Below are positions 56,775-64,000 of a stretch of 64,000 nt of DNA, one piece after another. A program made the translations under genes and the position numbers. How positions within the stretch are numbered: the stretch's first letter is position 1; the number at the start of each line of letters is the position of its first letter. This stretch comes from Ponticoccus litoralis (GTDB taxonomy: Bacteria > Pseudomonadota > Alphaproteobacteria > Rhodobacterales > Rhodobacteraceae): positions 3,720,001-3,784,000 of the forward strand of contig NZ_JBDNCH010000002.1 of the NCBI RefSeq assembly GCF_039769985.1, written 5' to 3'. The notes beneath the pieces were generated by a model. That model did not search any database. It saw nothing but the letters and a program-made list of their open reading frames with translations, and was not told where the DNA came from.

Positions 56775-56880
56775 TTGACCGGCTCGTTTTCATTTCGTAG
56801 CGTCCCCCCAATGACAAAGTCGAGTACGGTCCGACAGGGAGCGATAATGGAAAGGGGCCCGGGGGTCCCTTTTCTTTTCC
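56775..56880 (+). ncRNA. candidate small RNA with own promoter
   Basis: TTGACC (56775-56780), a 17-base spacer and TAGCGT (56798-56803) form a promoter like that of the tRNA. Transcription would start near 56810 and reach a stem AAAGGG/CCCTTT (56851-56872) followed by TCTTTT. The RNA would be about 65-70 bases. Confidence 0.4.
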
Positions 56881-57019
56881 CCGCCGGGCCCCGACCGTCA
56901 CGATGCGGGCGCAAATTCGCCCAAACGGCCCGCAAGGTACGTGATTTCCGCCCTGACAGTGTCAGCCGCCCGTGCTAAAGCCAGCCCCAACCAGAGAACG
57001 AAAAAGTCCGAGGACGTCC

Positions 57020-57712
57020 ATGACCAAACCGCTTCTGCTTCTGTCTTTGATCGCCGCGCTGGGTGCGGGCCCCGCCTTTGCCCAGTCCGACGACGCCCCC
57101 GCCGCCGATCCGGCAACCGATGCCCCGGCGACCGAGCCCGCGGCGGACCCGGCAGCCGATCCCGCATCGGAGCCCGCGGCCGATCCGGCACCGTCGACCA
57201 ACATCGGCGGCGGCCTCGATCTGGGTGAAGAAGGCGCAGAGGCGCCCGCAGGCCAGCAGGGTCCGCGCACCTATATCAAGGAGACCTTCAACGACTGGTC
57301 CCTGCAGTGCATCGAAGTCCCCGAGGGCGACGACGTCTGCCAGATGTACCAGCTGCTGAAGGATGCCAATGGCGCCAGCGTCGCCGAGGCCTCGATCTTC
57401 AAGCTGTCGAACGGCGGGCGCGCCGTGGCCGGTGGCACCTTTGTCGTGCCGCTGGAAACGCTACTGACCCAGAAGCTGACCGTTCAGGTCGACAATGGCG
57501 CCGAGCGGCGCTTCGACTTCTCCTTCTGCGCGCAGGTCGGCTGCTATGCCCGCGTCGGCTTTACCGCCGAGGACATCCAGCGCTTCAAGGCTGGCGCCAA
57601 GGCCGTCGTGACCATCGTTCCGGCCCTGGCCCCCGACCAGAAGGTCAGTGTCGAGATGTCGCTGTCCGGCTTCACCGCCGCCTACGACGCCTCTTCGGCG
57701 CTGTCGCAGTAA
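57020..57712 (+). CDS. IalB-family (invasion-associated locus B) periplasmic protein
   Basis: A 230-residue protein with signal peptide MTKPLLLLSLIAALGAGPAF (cleavage after AFA), then a low-complexity Ala/Asp/Pro stretch and the IalB domain: KETFNDWSLQCIEVPEGDDV with Cys pairs C-x..-C (LQCIEV, DVCQMY, FSFCAQVGCYARVGF). Widespread in alphaproteobacteria; exact function is unclear. The start follows GGACGTCC. A terminator follows at 57736-57766. Confidence 0.86.
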   Translation: MTKPLLLLSLIAALGAGPAFAQSDDAPAADPATDAPATEPAADPAADPASEPAADPAPSTNIGGGLDLGEEGAEAPAGQQGPRTYIKETFNDWSLQCIEVPEGDDVCQMYQLLKDANGASVAEASIFKLSNGGRAVAGGTFVVPLETLLTQKLTVQVDNGAERRFDFSFCAQVGCYARVGFTAEDIQRFKAGAKAVVTIVPALAPDQKVSVEMSLSGFTAAYDASSALSQ

Positions 57713-58023
57713 ATCCCGTTCCCACCGGAACAAGGAAAGGCGCGCCCTGCCCGGCGCGCCTTTTTTCGTATCTGCTCGTATCTGCGGTTACCTGTCTGCG
57801 GCCTGTCCGCCGGGTTCTTGCCCCCGAAGAAGGATCGCGGCGCTTGGCGGCCCGGGGCCGCAGCGGCCTGTCAGGGCGCGCCCGGCAGCCCGGCACCTTG
57901 ACGCCCGCTGCGGACCCGGCGGGGGCGCCCCGGCCTGCCCGGGCCGTCGGCGCAGCCGGCCCTTGCCGGACGGTTGCAAGGGGCGCCGCGTCCGTGCAGT
58001 GGAACGCAGCGCCGCACTGGCCG
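57713..58023. other. intergenic region between ialB-like and DUF808 genes
   Basis: About 310 bases between convergent genes. Apart from the terminator at 57736-57766 I see nothing; open frames here are GC-driven. Confidence 0.6.
57736..57766 (+). terminator. rho-independent terminator of the IalB-family gene
   Basis: AAAGGCGCGCC, a six-base loop, GGCGCGCCTTTTTT: a stem of about 10 bp followed by six T, 24 bases after the stop codon. Confidence 0.85.
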
Positions 58024-58992
58024 TCAGTGCGCCGCCTTGTTCTTCCCGCCGAAGAGCGCGGCCCAGATCGGCGCCACGACCCGTGTTCCGATCGGGATCA
58101 GCACCAGACCCACCAGGAACCCGAGCACGAAGTCGATGGCCGCCGTGATGATCCATTGCAGCGCGCCGCTGCCCTGCCCGTAGTCGACCGCGACGTGATG
58201 GATGAACTCTTCCGGCCAGTGCCAGCCCATCTCGTGCAGCGAATGCACGATGATCGAGCCGCCGACCCAAAGCATCGCCGCCGTGCCGACGACGGTCAGG
58301 GTCTTCAGCAGCCAGGGCATGAACTTGACGATGGCGCGGCCCAGCCAGCGGCCAAAGCCGGTCCGGGACACCTGGCTGAGCCAGAGCCCGACGTCGTCCA
58401 TCTTCACGATCACCGCCACGGCGCCATAGACCGCTGCCGTCACCAGCAACGCCACAACCGCCGGGGTCGCCGCCTCCATCCAGAAGGTCGAGGCCTCGAT
58501 GGCCGACATCGAGATCACCATGATCTCTGCCGAGAGGATGAAATCGGTCTTGATGGCGCCCTTGATCTTTTCCTCTTCCAGATGCGTCGGGTCCTGCACA
58601 TCATGGCTGCCGTCCGGCCCGCCCGAGTGGTCGTCGTGCCGGGTCAGCACATGGACGATCTTTTCGGCGCCCTCGAAGGCAAGATAGCAGCCGCCGAGGA
58701 TCAGCAATGGCCAGATCAGCCAGGGCGCGAAGGCCTGCATCAGCAGGGCGGCGGGCATCAGGAAGACCAGCTTGTTGACGATGGAACCGCGCGCGATGCG
58801 CCAGATGATCGGCAGTTCGCGGGCCGGTTTGAAGCCCTGAAGGTACTTCGGCGTCACCGCCGCGTCGTCGATCAGCACACCCGCCGTCTTCGACCCCGCC
58901 TTCATGGCCGCCGCGCCGATGTCGTCGACCGACGCCGCCGCGACCTTTGCGATGGCCGAAACATCGTCCAGAAGTGCCAGTAATCCGCTCAT
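58024..58992 (-). CDS. DUF808 membrane protein (YedI-like)
   Basis: A 322-residue protein starting MSGLLALLDDVSAIAKVAAA, the conserved DUF808 beginning; VLIDDAAVTPKYLQGFKPAR and ELPIIWRIARGSIVNKLVFL are also family marks. About six membrane helices. Function unknown. GGGACAGG precedes the start. Confidence 0.86.
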   Translation of the reverse strand: MSGLLALLDDVSAIAKVAAASVDDIGAAAMKAGSKTAGVLIDDAAVTPKYLQGFKPARELPIIWRIARGSIVNKLVFLMPAALLMQAFAPWLIWPLLILGGCYLAFEGAEKIVHVLTRHDDHSGGPDGSHDVQDPTHLEEEKIKGAIKTDFILSAEIMVISMSAIEASTFWMEAATPAVVALLVTAAVYGAVAVIVKMDDVGLWLSQVSRTGFGRWLGRAIVKFMPWLLKTLTVVGTAAMLWVGGSIIVHSLHEMGWHWPEEFIHHVAVDYGQGSGALQWIITAAIDFVLGFLVGLVLIPIGTRVVAPIWAALFGGKNKAAH

Positions 58993-59017
58993 GCCGCCTG
59001 TCCCTGTTGTGTTGCGG

Positions 59018-59407
59018 TCAACCTAGCCTGTCCGGCCCCCAGCGCAAGCGCCACGGACCCGCGCCATGGGCCGCCAGCATCAGGCAGCCGCCCGCGATGG
59101 CCCAGTTCTTGACGAAGATCGTCATCTGCCACGGATCATCGGGGAGAAAGTGAAACAGGCTGGTGACCATGCAATAAAGCGCGAGCGTGGCGGCAATGGG
59201 CCGTGTCATCACGCCAAGCACCACCGCGCCCCCCGCCACAAGGTTGTAAAACGCCGCTGGCCAGATCAGCCAGAGCGGCCAGCCCCGCGCCGCCAGCAGG
59301 GCCTGAGCCGGGGCCGGGTCCCCCAGCTTCTGCGCAAAGCCGGCAAGGAAAAGGCCGGCCAGAAGGATTCGCCCGAGAAGGGCAAGGCAAGGGGTCGGGT
59401 CGGGCAT
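59018..59407 (-). CDS. DoxX-family membrane protein
   Basis: A 129-residue protein with four predicted helices. LGRILLAGLFLAGFAQKLGD, AFYNLVAGGAVVLGVMTRPI and FHFLPDDPWQMTIFVKNWAI match the DoxX fold found in quinone- or redox-related membrane proteins. It is divergent from gap. Function uncertain. Confidence 0.8.
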   Translation of the reverse strand: MPDPTPCLALLGRILLAGLFLAGFAQKLGDPAPAQALLAARGWPLWLIWPAAFYNLVAGGAVVLGVMTRPIAATLALYCMVTSLFHFLPDDPWQMTIFVKNWAIAGGCLMLAAHGAGPWRLRWGPDRLG

Positions 59408-59427
59408 GCTTCTACCGAGGGTGCAAA

Positions 59428-59494
59428 CGTTAACGCAAACGGTCCCGAAAGGTTAGCGCCACCAGCCTCCGGGACCAGAGTTTTATCGCTAACA
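59428..59494. promoter_or_regulatory. candidate LacI-type (CceR-like) operators upstream of gap
   Basis: CGTTAACGCAAACG (59428-59441), GGTTAGCGCCACCA (59451-59464) and TTTTATCGCTAACA (59481-59494) resemble the dyad TGTTAGCGCTAACA. CceR, a LacI-family regulator of central carbon genes in Rhodobacter, recognises a dyad of this sort as I recall it. The last site is about 90 bases before the gap ATG. Confidence 0.42.
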
Positions 59495-59585
59495 TGCTGG
59501 TTTGGAAAGCCTTTCGGGCTTTGCACATGCGCGTCGCCTTCGTATACCCGGCGCTGACAGGCGCATAAACCTCAGGAGTATCGCG

Positions 59586-60588
59586 ATGACCGTCACGGTT
59601 GGCATCAACGGATTTGGCCGGATCGGCCGCTGCACGCTGGCGCATATCGTCGAAAGCGCCCGCAACGATGTGCAGGTGGTGAAGATCAACGCCCCCGGGC
59701 CGCTGGAAACCCATGCACATCTGCTGCGCTACGACTCCGTGCATGGCCGCTTTCCCGGCACCGTGACCGTGAAGGACCAGTCCATCGACCTCGGACGCGG
59801 GCCGATCGACGTGATGTCGTCTTATGATCTGGACGCACTGGACTGGGACGGCTGCGATGTCGTGCTGGAATGCACCGGCCAGTTCAACGACGGCAACAAA
59901 GCCGACGCGCACCTGCGCCGCGGCGCCAAATCGGTGCTGATCTCGGCGCCCGCGAAGAACGTGCAGCGCACCGTGGTCTACGGCGTCAACCACCGCGAGA
60001 TGGTGAAGGGCGAGGTCATGATCTCGAACGGCTCCTGCACCACCAACTGCCCGGCCCCGCTGGCCAAGGTGCTGGACGATGCCATCGGCATCGAGAGCGG
60101 CATCATGACCACGATCCACAGCTATACCGGCGACCAGCCGACGCTGGACCGCCGCCACGCCGACCTGTATCGCGCCCGCGCCGCCGCCATGGCGATGATC
60201 CCGACCTCGACCGGCGCCGCGAAGGCCCTGGGCGAGGTGCTGCCGAACCTGAAAGGCAAGCTGGACGGCTCTGCCGTGCGGGTGCCGACGCCCAATGTCT
60301 CGGCGGTGGACCTGACCTTCGTGGCGAAGCGCGACGTGACAGAGGCCAATGTGAACGAGGTGGTGGCCGAGGCCGCGGTACGGTCGCATGGGCGCGGTGC
60401 TGTCCTATGACCCGGAGCCCAAGGTCTCGATCGACTTCAACCACACCACCCATTCCTCGATCTTCGCGCCCGACCAGACCAAGGTCGTCGGTCGGCTGGT
60501 GCGGGTGCTGGCCTGGTACGACAACGAATGGGGCTTCTCGGCGCGCATGGCGGATGTCGCGGGCACCATGGGCCGCCTGCTGCACTGA
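59586..60588 (+). CDS. gap: glyceraldehyde-3-phosphate dehydrogenase, type I (frameshifted)
   Basis: NAD-binding start VGINGFGRIGRCTLAHIVES, catalytic Cys in NGSCTTNCPAPLAKVL, and GDQPTLDRRHADLYRARAAA. It makes 1,3-bisphosphoglycerate in glycolysis or runs in reverse for gluconeogenesis. An extra base near 60383 breaks the frame; corrected it continues MGAVLSYDPEPKVSIDFNHT and ends ...TMGRLLH, 333 residues. AGGAG lies nine bases upstream. A terminator and a dispersed repeat follow. Confidence 0.93.
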
Positions 60589-60610
60589 ACCTCGCCCTTC
60601 ACGGATTGCG

Positions 60611-60636
60611 ACGCCCGGCCCCTGGTCGGGCGTTTT
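60611..60636 (+). terminator. terminator of gap
   Basis: ACGCCCG (60611-60617) and CGGGCGT (60627-60633) form a stem followed by TTT, about 23 bases after the gap stop. Confidence 0.7.
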
Positions 60637-60647
60637 GCATTTGAAGC

Positions 60648-60703
60648 GGGGGCTTTGCCCCCTGCCTGCGGCATTTCCCCCAGAGGTATTTGGACCAAGA
60701 AGA
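60648..60703 (+). repeat. dispersed intergenic element, copy 4
   Basis: Hairpin GGGGGCTTTGCCCCC, a link, then CAGAGGTATTTGGACCAAGA. It lies 3' of gap in gap's orientation, and just 3' of the convergent udgX end. Confidence 0.7.
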
Positions 60704-60713
60704 AACAGGGGCG

Positions 60714-62137
60714 TCAGGCAAGCCTGCGCGCGGCTTCCTGCAGATCCTGCCGGAACAGGTCTTCGGCCTGCGCGCGATCCGCCAGGGGCAGGCGCAGCAG
60801 GTAGGCGGGATGCGTGGTGATCAGGATCGGCGTGCCGTCAGCTGCCATCTCGACGGTGCCGCGCCGCGACAGCAGGGCCCGGCGCGAGCCCGTCAGGCTT
60901 TCGACCGCCGTCGCACCCATGGCAAGGATCAGCTTCGGTTTCACCAGAGCGCGCTCCTGCTCCAGCCACCAGCGGCACTGGTCGATCTCCTGCCGGTTCG
61001 GCGGCTGGTGCAGGCGGCGCTTGCCGCGGGGCTGAAACTTGAAATGCTTGACCGCATTGGTGCCGAAGGCCGCCTGCCGGTTGAGGCCCGTGCCTTCTGC
61101 CAGCCGGTCGAAGAGCTGCCCCGCCGGGCCGACGAAGGGCTTGCCCGCCAGATCCTCGTGATCGCCGGGCTGTTCGCCGACGATCATCAGCCGGGCGTCC
61201 CTTGGCCCGCAGCCGGCAACGGGCTGCGTCGCATCGCGCCACAGCGGACAGCGGCGGCAGGCGTCGAGGCCGCGCCGGAGCGCATCGAGGTCGTCCGCCG
61301 GGGTGGCGCGACGCGGGACCGGCTCAGCCGCCGGGTGATGCGCGCGGCGCGTTCGGGGGCGAGGGTTGGCGCGGCCTCGGCCATGTCCCTTGCCCGGGCA
61401 CGGGCAGAGGCGACCATCTGGGGGATCAGGTCGGCCTCTGGCAGGTTGTGCCAGTATTTTTTGGGCATCTCGGCCTGCATGGCCTTCAGCTTCACCCGGG
61501 CCGGGTTGAAGATATTGCGGAAATAGGTGCGCCACAGCTCTTCGGTGGCATCGTCCGGCAGACCGGGCTTCGGCTCCGGCGCTGCGAAGCCTGTGACGCC
61601 CTCGCGGAAATGCGCGGTGGCATGGGGGGTGAAGATCGACCAGTCCATGTCGCCGAAGCGCCTGGCGAAGAAGGGCGCCGTGGGTTCGGTGATGAAATGC
61701 GCGGGCTCGAACCAGGCGGCGAAGCGGCGGCGCGGGGCAGCGGGATCACCAATCTCGCGAAAGCGCAGGAAGGCGGTCATCTTGTGCTTGTCGCGGCTGA
61801 CCGCCTTGGCCATGCGGTTCAACCGGTCGATCCCCGGGTCGCCCCGGTCCTGCAGGATGCGCGGGTCCTGCTTGACGCGCCAGAGCGCACGGTAGAGATG
61901 AGCAAAGCGCTGGGGGTCGGCGTGCCAGACCACCAGCCCGGCCAGCCGGGCGAAGTCCTTCGGCACGGTGAGCGGCGCGGCCGGGGCGGCGGCGGTGGGC
62001 GCCGCGAAGAGGTCCCCCTGCGGCGCGCCGCGCGACCAGAGCACCGCCTCTGGCGGGATGCGGGCGGCGATCAGCGCGCGGGCCTCCTGCCGCCATGCCT
62101 CGAAGGTGCCGATCTCTGGCAGGATGACGCTGCGCAT
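60714..62137 (-). CDS. UdgX-type uracil-DNA-binding protein fused to a DUF4130/TIGR03915-like domain (frameshifted)
   Basis: The N-terminal half (MRSVILPEIGTFEAWRQEAR, PRRRFAAWFEPAHFITEPTA) is the DUF4130-type repair-associated domain. The C-terminal half is a family 4-like uracil-DNA glycosylase with MIVGEQPGDHEDLAGKPFVG and TTHPAYLLR. It includes the insertion RGKRRLHQPP, the KRRIH-type loop whose His becomes covalently linked to DNA in UdgX. One base is missing near 61315; corrected length is about 474 residues. It starts one base after the radical SAM stop, so the two form an operon. Confidence 0.87.
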
Positions 62138-62138
62138 A

Positions 62139-63376
62139 TCAGATCAGGTGCAGCTGTTCCGGCGGCGGCGCGAAGCGGGCCCGCAGGTCGGCGGCGTCAA
62201 GCAGCGCGCGGGGCCGCCAATCCGTCAGCGTGATGAAGGGGCGCGCCTGCTTCAGGTTGGCGCCCATGCGGCGCAGGTCGTCGTAGCGCAGGCTGCGGTG
62301 GCGGCGGGTGGTCAGGATGCGCCCCACGGTCCTCGGTGCCGATCCCGGGCACCCGCAGCAGCAACTCGCGCTCGGCCCGGTTCACGTCGACCGGAAAGGC
62401 GTGGCGATTGGCCAGCGCCCAGTGCCAGTTTCGGATCGATCGAGAGGTCGAGATTGCCGTCCGGGGTCGCCGCCGTGATCTCATCGGCGTCGAAGCCGTA
62501 GAAGCGCAGCAGCCAGTCGGCCTGATACAGCCGGTGTTCGCGTTGCAGCGGCGGCTGGATCAGCGGCAGCGCGCGAGAGCTGTCGGGGATCGGCGAGAAG
62601 GCCGAGTAATAGACCCGCTTCAGCCGATAGCTGGCATAGAGCCGGGTCGAGGTCTTCAGGATCGTGCCGTCGCTGGCCCCGTCGGCGCCGACGATCATCT
62701 GGGTCGACTGGCCCGCGGGCGAGAAGCGTGGCGGCCTGCGACCGGTGTGGCTGCGGTCTTGCTGGGCGTCCTGCCGCAGGCGCACATCCGCCATGGCCTT
62801 GCGGATCGCGTCGGGCGATTTCTCCGGCGCGAAGGCCTTCACGGCGCTGTCCGTGGGCAGTTCGATATTGATCGAGATCCGGTCGGCATAGGTGCCCGCC
62901 TGCTCGATCAGCTCGGGGGCGGCATCGGGGATGGTCTTGAGGTGGATGTAGCCGCGAAAGTGATGGTCTTCGCGCAGCATGCGGGCGATGCGCACCATGT
63001 CGGCCATGGTCTCGTCCGGCGAGCGGATGATGCCGGAGGACAGGAAGAGCCCCTCGATGTAGTTGCGGCGGTAGAACTCGGTGGTCAGGGTCACGACCTC
63101 TTCGGGTGTGAAGCGGGCGCGCTGCACGTTGGAGCTGACGCGGTTCACGCAATAGGCGCAATCGTAGATGCAGAAATTCGTCATCAGGATCTTGAGCAGG
63201 CTGATGCAGCGCCCGTCCGGCGCGTAGGCGTGGCAGATGCCCGAGCCGGTGGTCGAGCCAAGGCCCTTGCCGTCCCGCGAATCCCGGCGCTGGCCGCCGG
63301 ACGAGGCGCAGGAGGCATCGTATTTCGCCGCATCCGAGAGGATCGCCAGTTTTTCGGAGAGTGAGAATTGCGCCAT
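62139..63376 (-). CDS. radical SAM DNA-repair/modification protein (TIGR03916-like, frameshifted)
   Basis: Starts MAQFSLSEKLAILSDAAKYD. The radical SAM cluster is C69-x3-C73-x2-C76 in NFCIYDCAYCVNRV. SGIIRSPDETMADMVRIARM and FRGYIHLKTIPDAAPELIEQ are family features. The C-terminus has a helix-hairpin-helix-like LLRVPGIGT region, suggesting DNA contact. Two extra bases, near 62430 and near 62330, break the frame; corrected length is about 411 residues. Always paired with the UdgX-type gene in its family neighbourhood. Controlled by the LexA box at 63379-63393. Confidence 0.88.
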
Positions 63377-63378
63377 GT

Positions 63379-63411
63379 GTTCATGATATGTTCACATGAG
63401 GGTGGGCGCAA
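63379..63411 (-). promoter_or_regulatory. SOS promoter with perfect LexA box, leaderless start
   Basis: GTTCATGATATGTTC (63379-63393) is GTTC-N7-GTTC, the alphaproteobacterial LexA motif. On the minus strand TTGCGC (63406-63411), a 17-base spacer and TATCAT (63383-63388) place transcription start at or next to ATG 63376. The box overlaps the -10 element, so LexA binding would block polymerase. Confidence 0.75.
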
Positions 63412-63444
63412 TTCACAGGCGCGTGTGGCGGCGCCCTGTGCCTG

Positions 63445-64000
63445 TCACGACAATTGGCGGTGTACGGTTTCTGTCAGCTCCGACAGCGAGAAGGGTTTCG
63501 GCAGAAAGACAGAATTCGGGATCTCGTCGCTGCCCTCGCCAAAGGCCGCCTCGGCGTAGCCCGAGACAAAGACGACACGGGTGTCCGGGCGCTGCTCGCG
63601 CGCCTTGCGGACCCAGGTCGGGCCGTCCATGCCCGGCATCACCACATCCGTCACGAAGATGTCGACGGCCAGGGCCTCGTCCTCCAGCATGTGCAGGGCG
63701 TCTTCGGCGGTTTCGGCCTCGATCACGGTGTAGCCGCGCAGACGCAGCGCGCGGGCGGCGAAGGCGCGGACCGGCGCCTCGTCCTCGACCAGCAGGACCA
63801 CGCCAGAGCCCTTCTGCGGCAGGTTCTCCGCCCTCTGTCGGGGTTTCGCGGGCGCGGCGGCAGGCTGCGCCTGATAGGCGGGCAGCAGCAGGGTAAAGCA
63901 GGTGCCCTGCCCCACGACGCTGTCGACGAAGATGAAACCGCCGGTCTGCTTGACGATGCCGTAGACCGTCGAAAGGCCCGGGCCCGTCCCCTCTCCGGTG
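63445..64000 (-). CDS. cckA: CckA-type hybrid histidine kinase, C-terminal part
   Basis: Only the C-terminus is inside the window. It begins within the ATPase (HATPase) domain (STVYGIVKQTGGFIFVDSVV, the CckA signature) and ends with a receiver domain: GVVLLVEDEAPVRAFAARAL, phospho-acceptor Asp in IFVTDVVMPGMDG, and FLPKPFSLSEL. CckA phosphorylates CtrA and CpdR through ChpT, controlling cell cycle or, in Rhodobacteraceae, motility and gene transfer. The start lies beyond 64000. Confidence 0.9.
   Translation of the reverse strand, partial: TGEGTGPGLSTVYGIVKQTGGFIFVDSVVGQGTCFTLLLPAYQAQPAAAPAKPRQRAENLPQKGSGVVLLVEDEAPVRAFAARALRLRGYTVIEAETAEDALHMLEDEALAVDIFVTDVVMPGMDGPTWVRKAREQRPDTRVVFVSGYAEAAFGEGSDEIPNSVFLPKPFSLSELTETVHRQLS

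Larger units (their letters stand above)
56532..57019. other. 488-base region with two candidate small transcripts
   Basis: No convincing protein gene. It contains the hairpin-terminator unit at 56653-56734 and a promoter-terminator unit at 56775-56880. The IalB-family gene's own promoter should lie near 56900-57000. Confidence 0.55.

Overview
The window is high-GC alphaproteobacterial DNA, most likely from a Rhodobacteraceae/Roseobacteraceae member. This rests on a CckA-type kinase, the purM-purN-rnd order, an IalB-family protein, a GTTC-N7-GTTC LexA box, and a repeated intergenic element ending in TATTTGGACCAAGAAG. It consists of a host chromosome with one complete-looking siphovirus prophage of about 38.4 kb (5671-44099) inserted at the 3' end of a CAT-anticodon tRNA.

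Left host flank (1-5688): the end of trpE, sufE, a small lipoprotein, then rnd, purN and purM on the minus strand, and the tRNA used as attachment site.

Prophage: the integrase (42895-44001) and a small excisionase-like gene lie at the right end. The 19-base core is repeated at 5671-5689 and 44081-44099 with one mismatch, and putative arm sites carrying AATGTGGACCA lie inside each end. A lysogeny switch at 37.6-38.2 kb has an XRE repressor facing right, a leftward helix-turn-helix gene with an apparently leaderless start, and at least four copies of a 17-bp operator, two of them filling the -35/-10 spacers of opposing promoters. Rightward runs a tightly overlapped early operon of small genes, a GapR homologue, a C5-methyltransferase-like protein, xis and int. 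Leftward come small genes, a DUF1376-like replication protein, a candidate origin (DnaA box, AT-rich stretch, iterated ACTGTTCC), HNH endonuclease, terminase, portal, ClpP-like protease, HK97 capsid, connectors and tail genes. The tail set is lambda-like, with a G/GT programmed frameshift on GGGAAAG, tape measure, NlpC/P60 and host-specificity protein J. Fibres, amidase and a holin-like protein follow. Between lysis genes and attL is a more AT-rich accessory block with a two-gene module (a soluble protein of about 326 residues plus a four-helix membrane protein), a protein with a HEPN-like R-x4-H motif, and a secreted nuclease. A plus-strand moron with a signal peptide interrupts the tail genes.

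Right host flank (44100-64000): a NitT/TauT-type ABC transporter, then a form II molybdenum hydroxylase cluster (coxG-coxS-coxL-coxM order; active-site AYRGAGR), a DeoR-family regulator with an MFS transporter, a HerA-like ATPase, two possible small RNAs, an IalB protein, DUF808 and DoxX membrane proteins, gap with candidate LacI-type operators, a DNA-repair pair (radical SAM plus UdgX) behind a perfect LexA box, and the C-terminus of cckA.

A general caveat: about 20 genes, including purM, purN, gap and the major capsid gene, are broken by single-base indels. Correcting each restores a protein of normal family length. These look like sequencing or assembly errors rather than pseudogenes, and the spans given here assume that.
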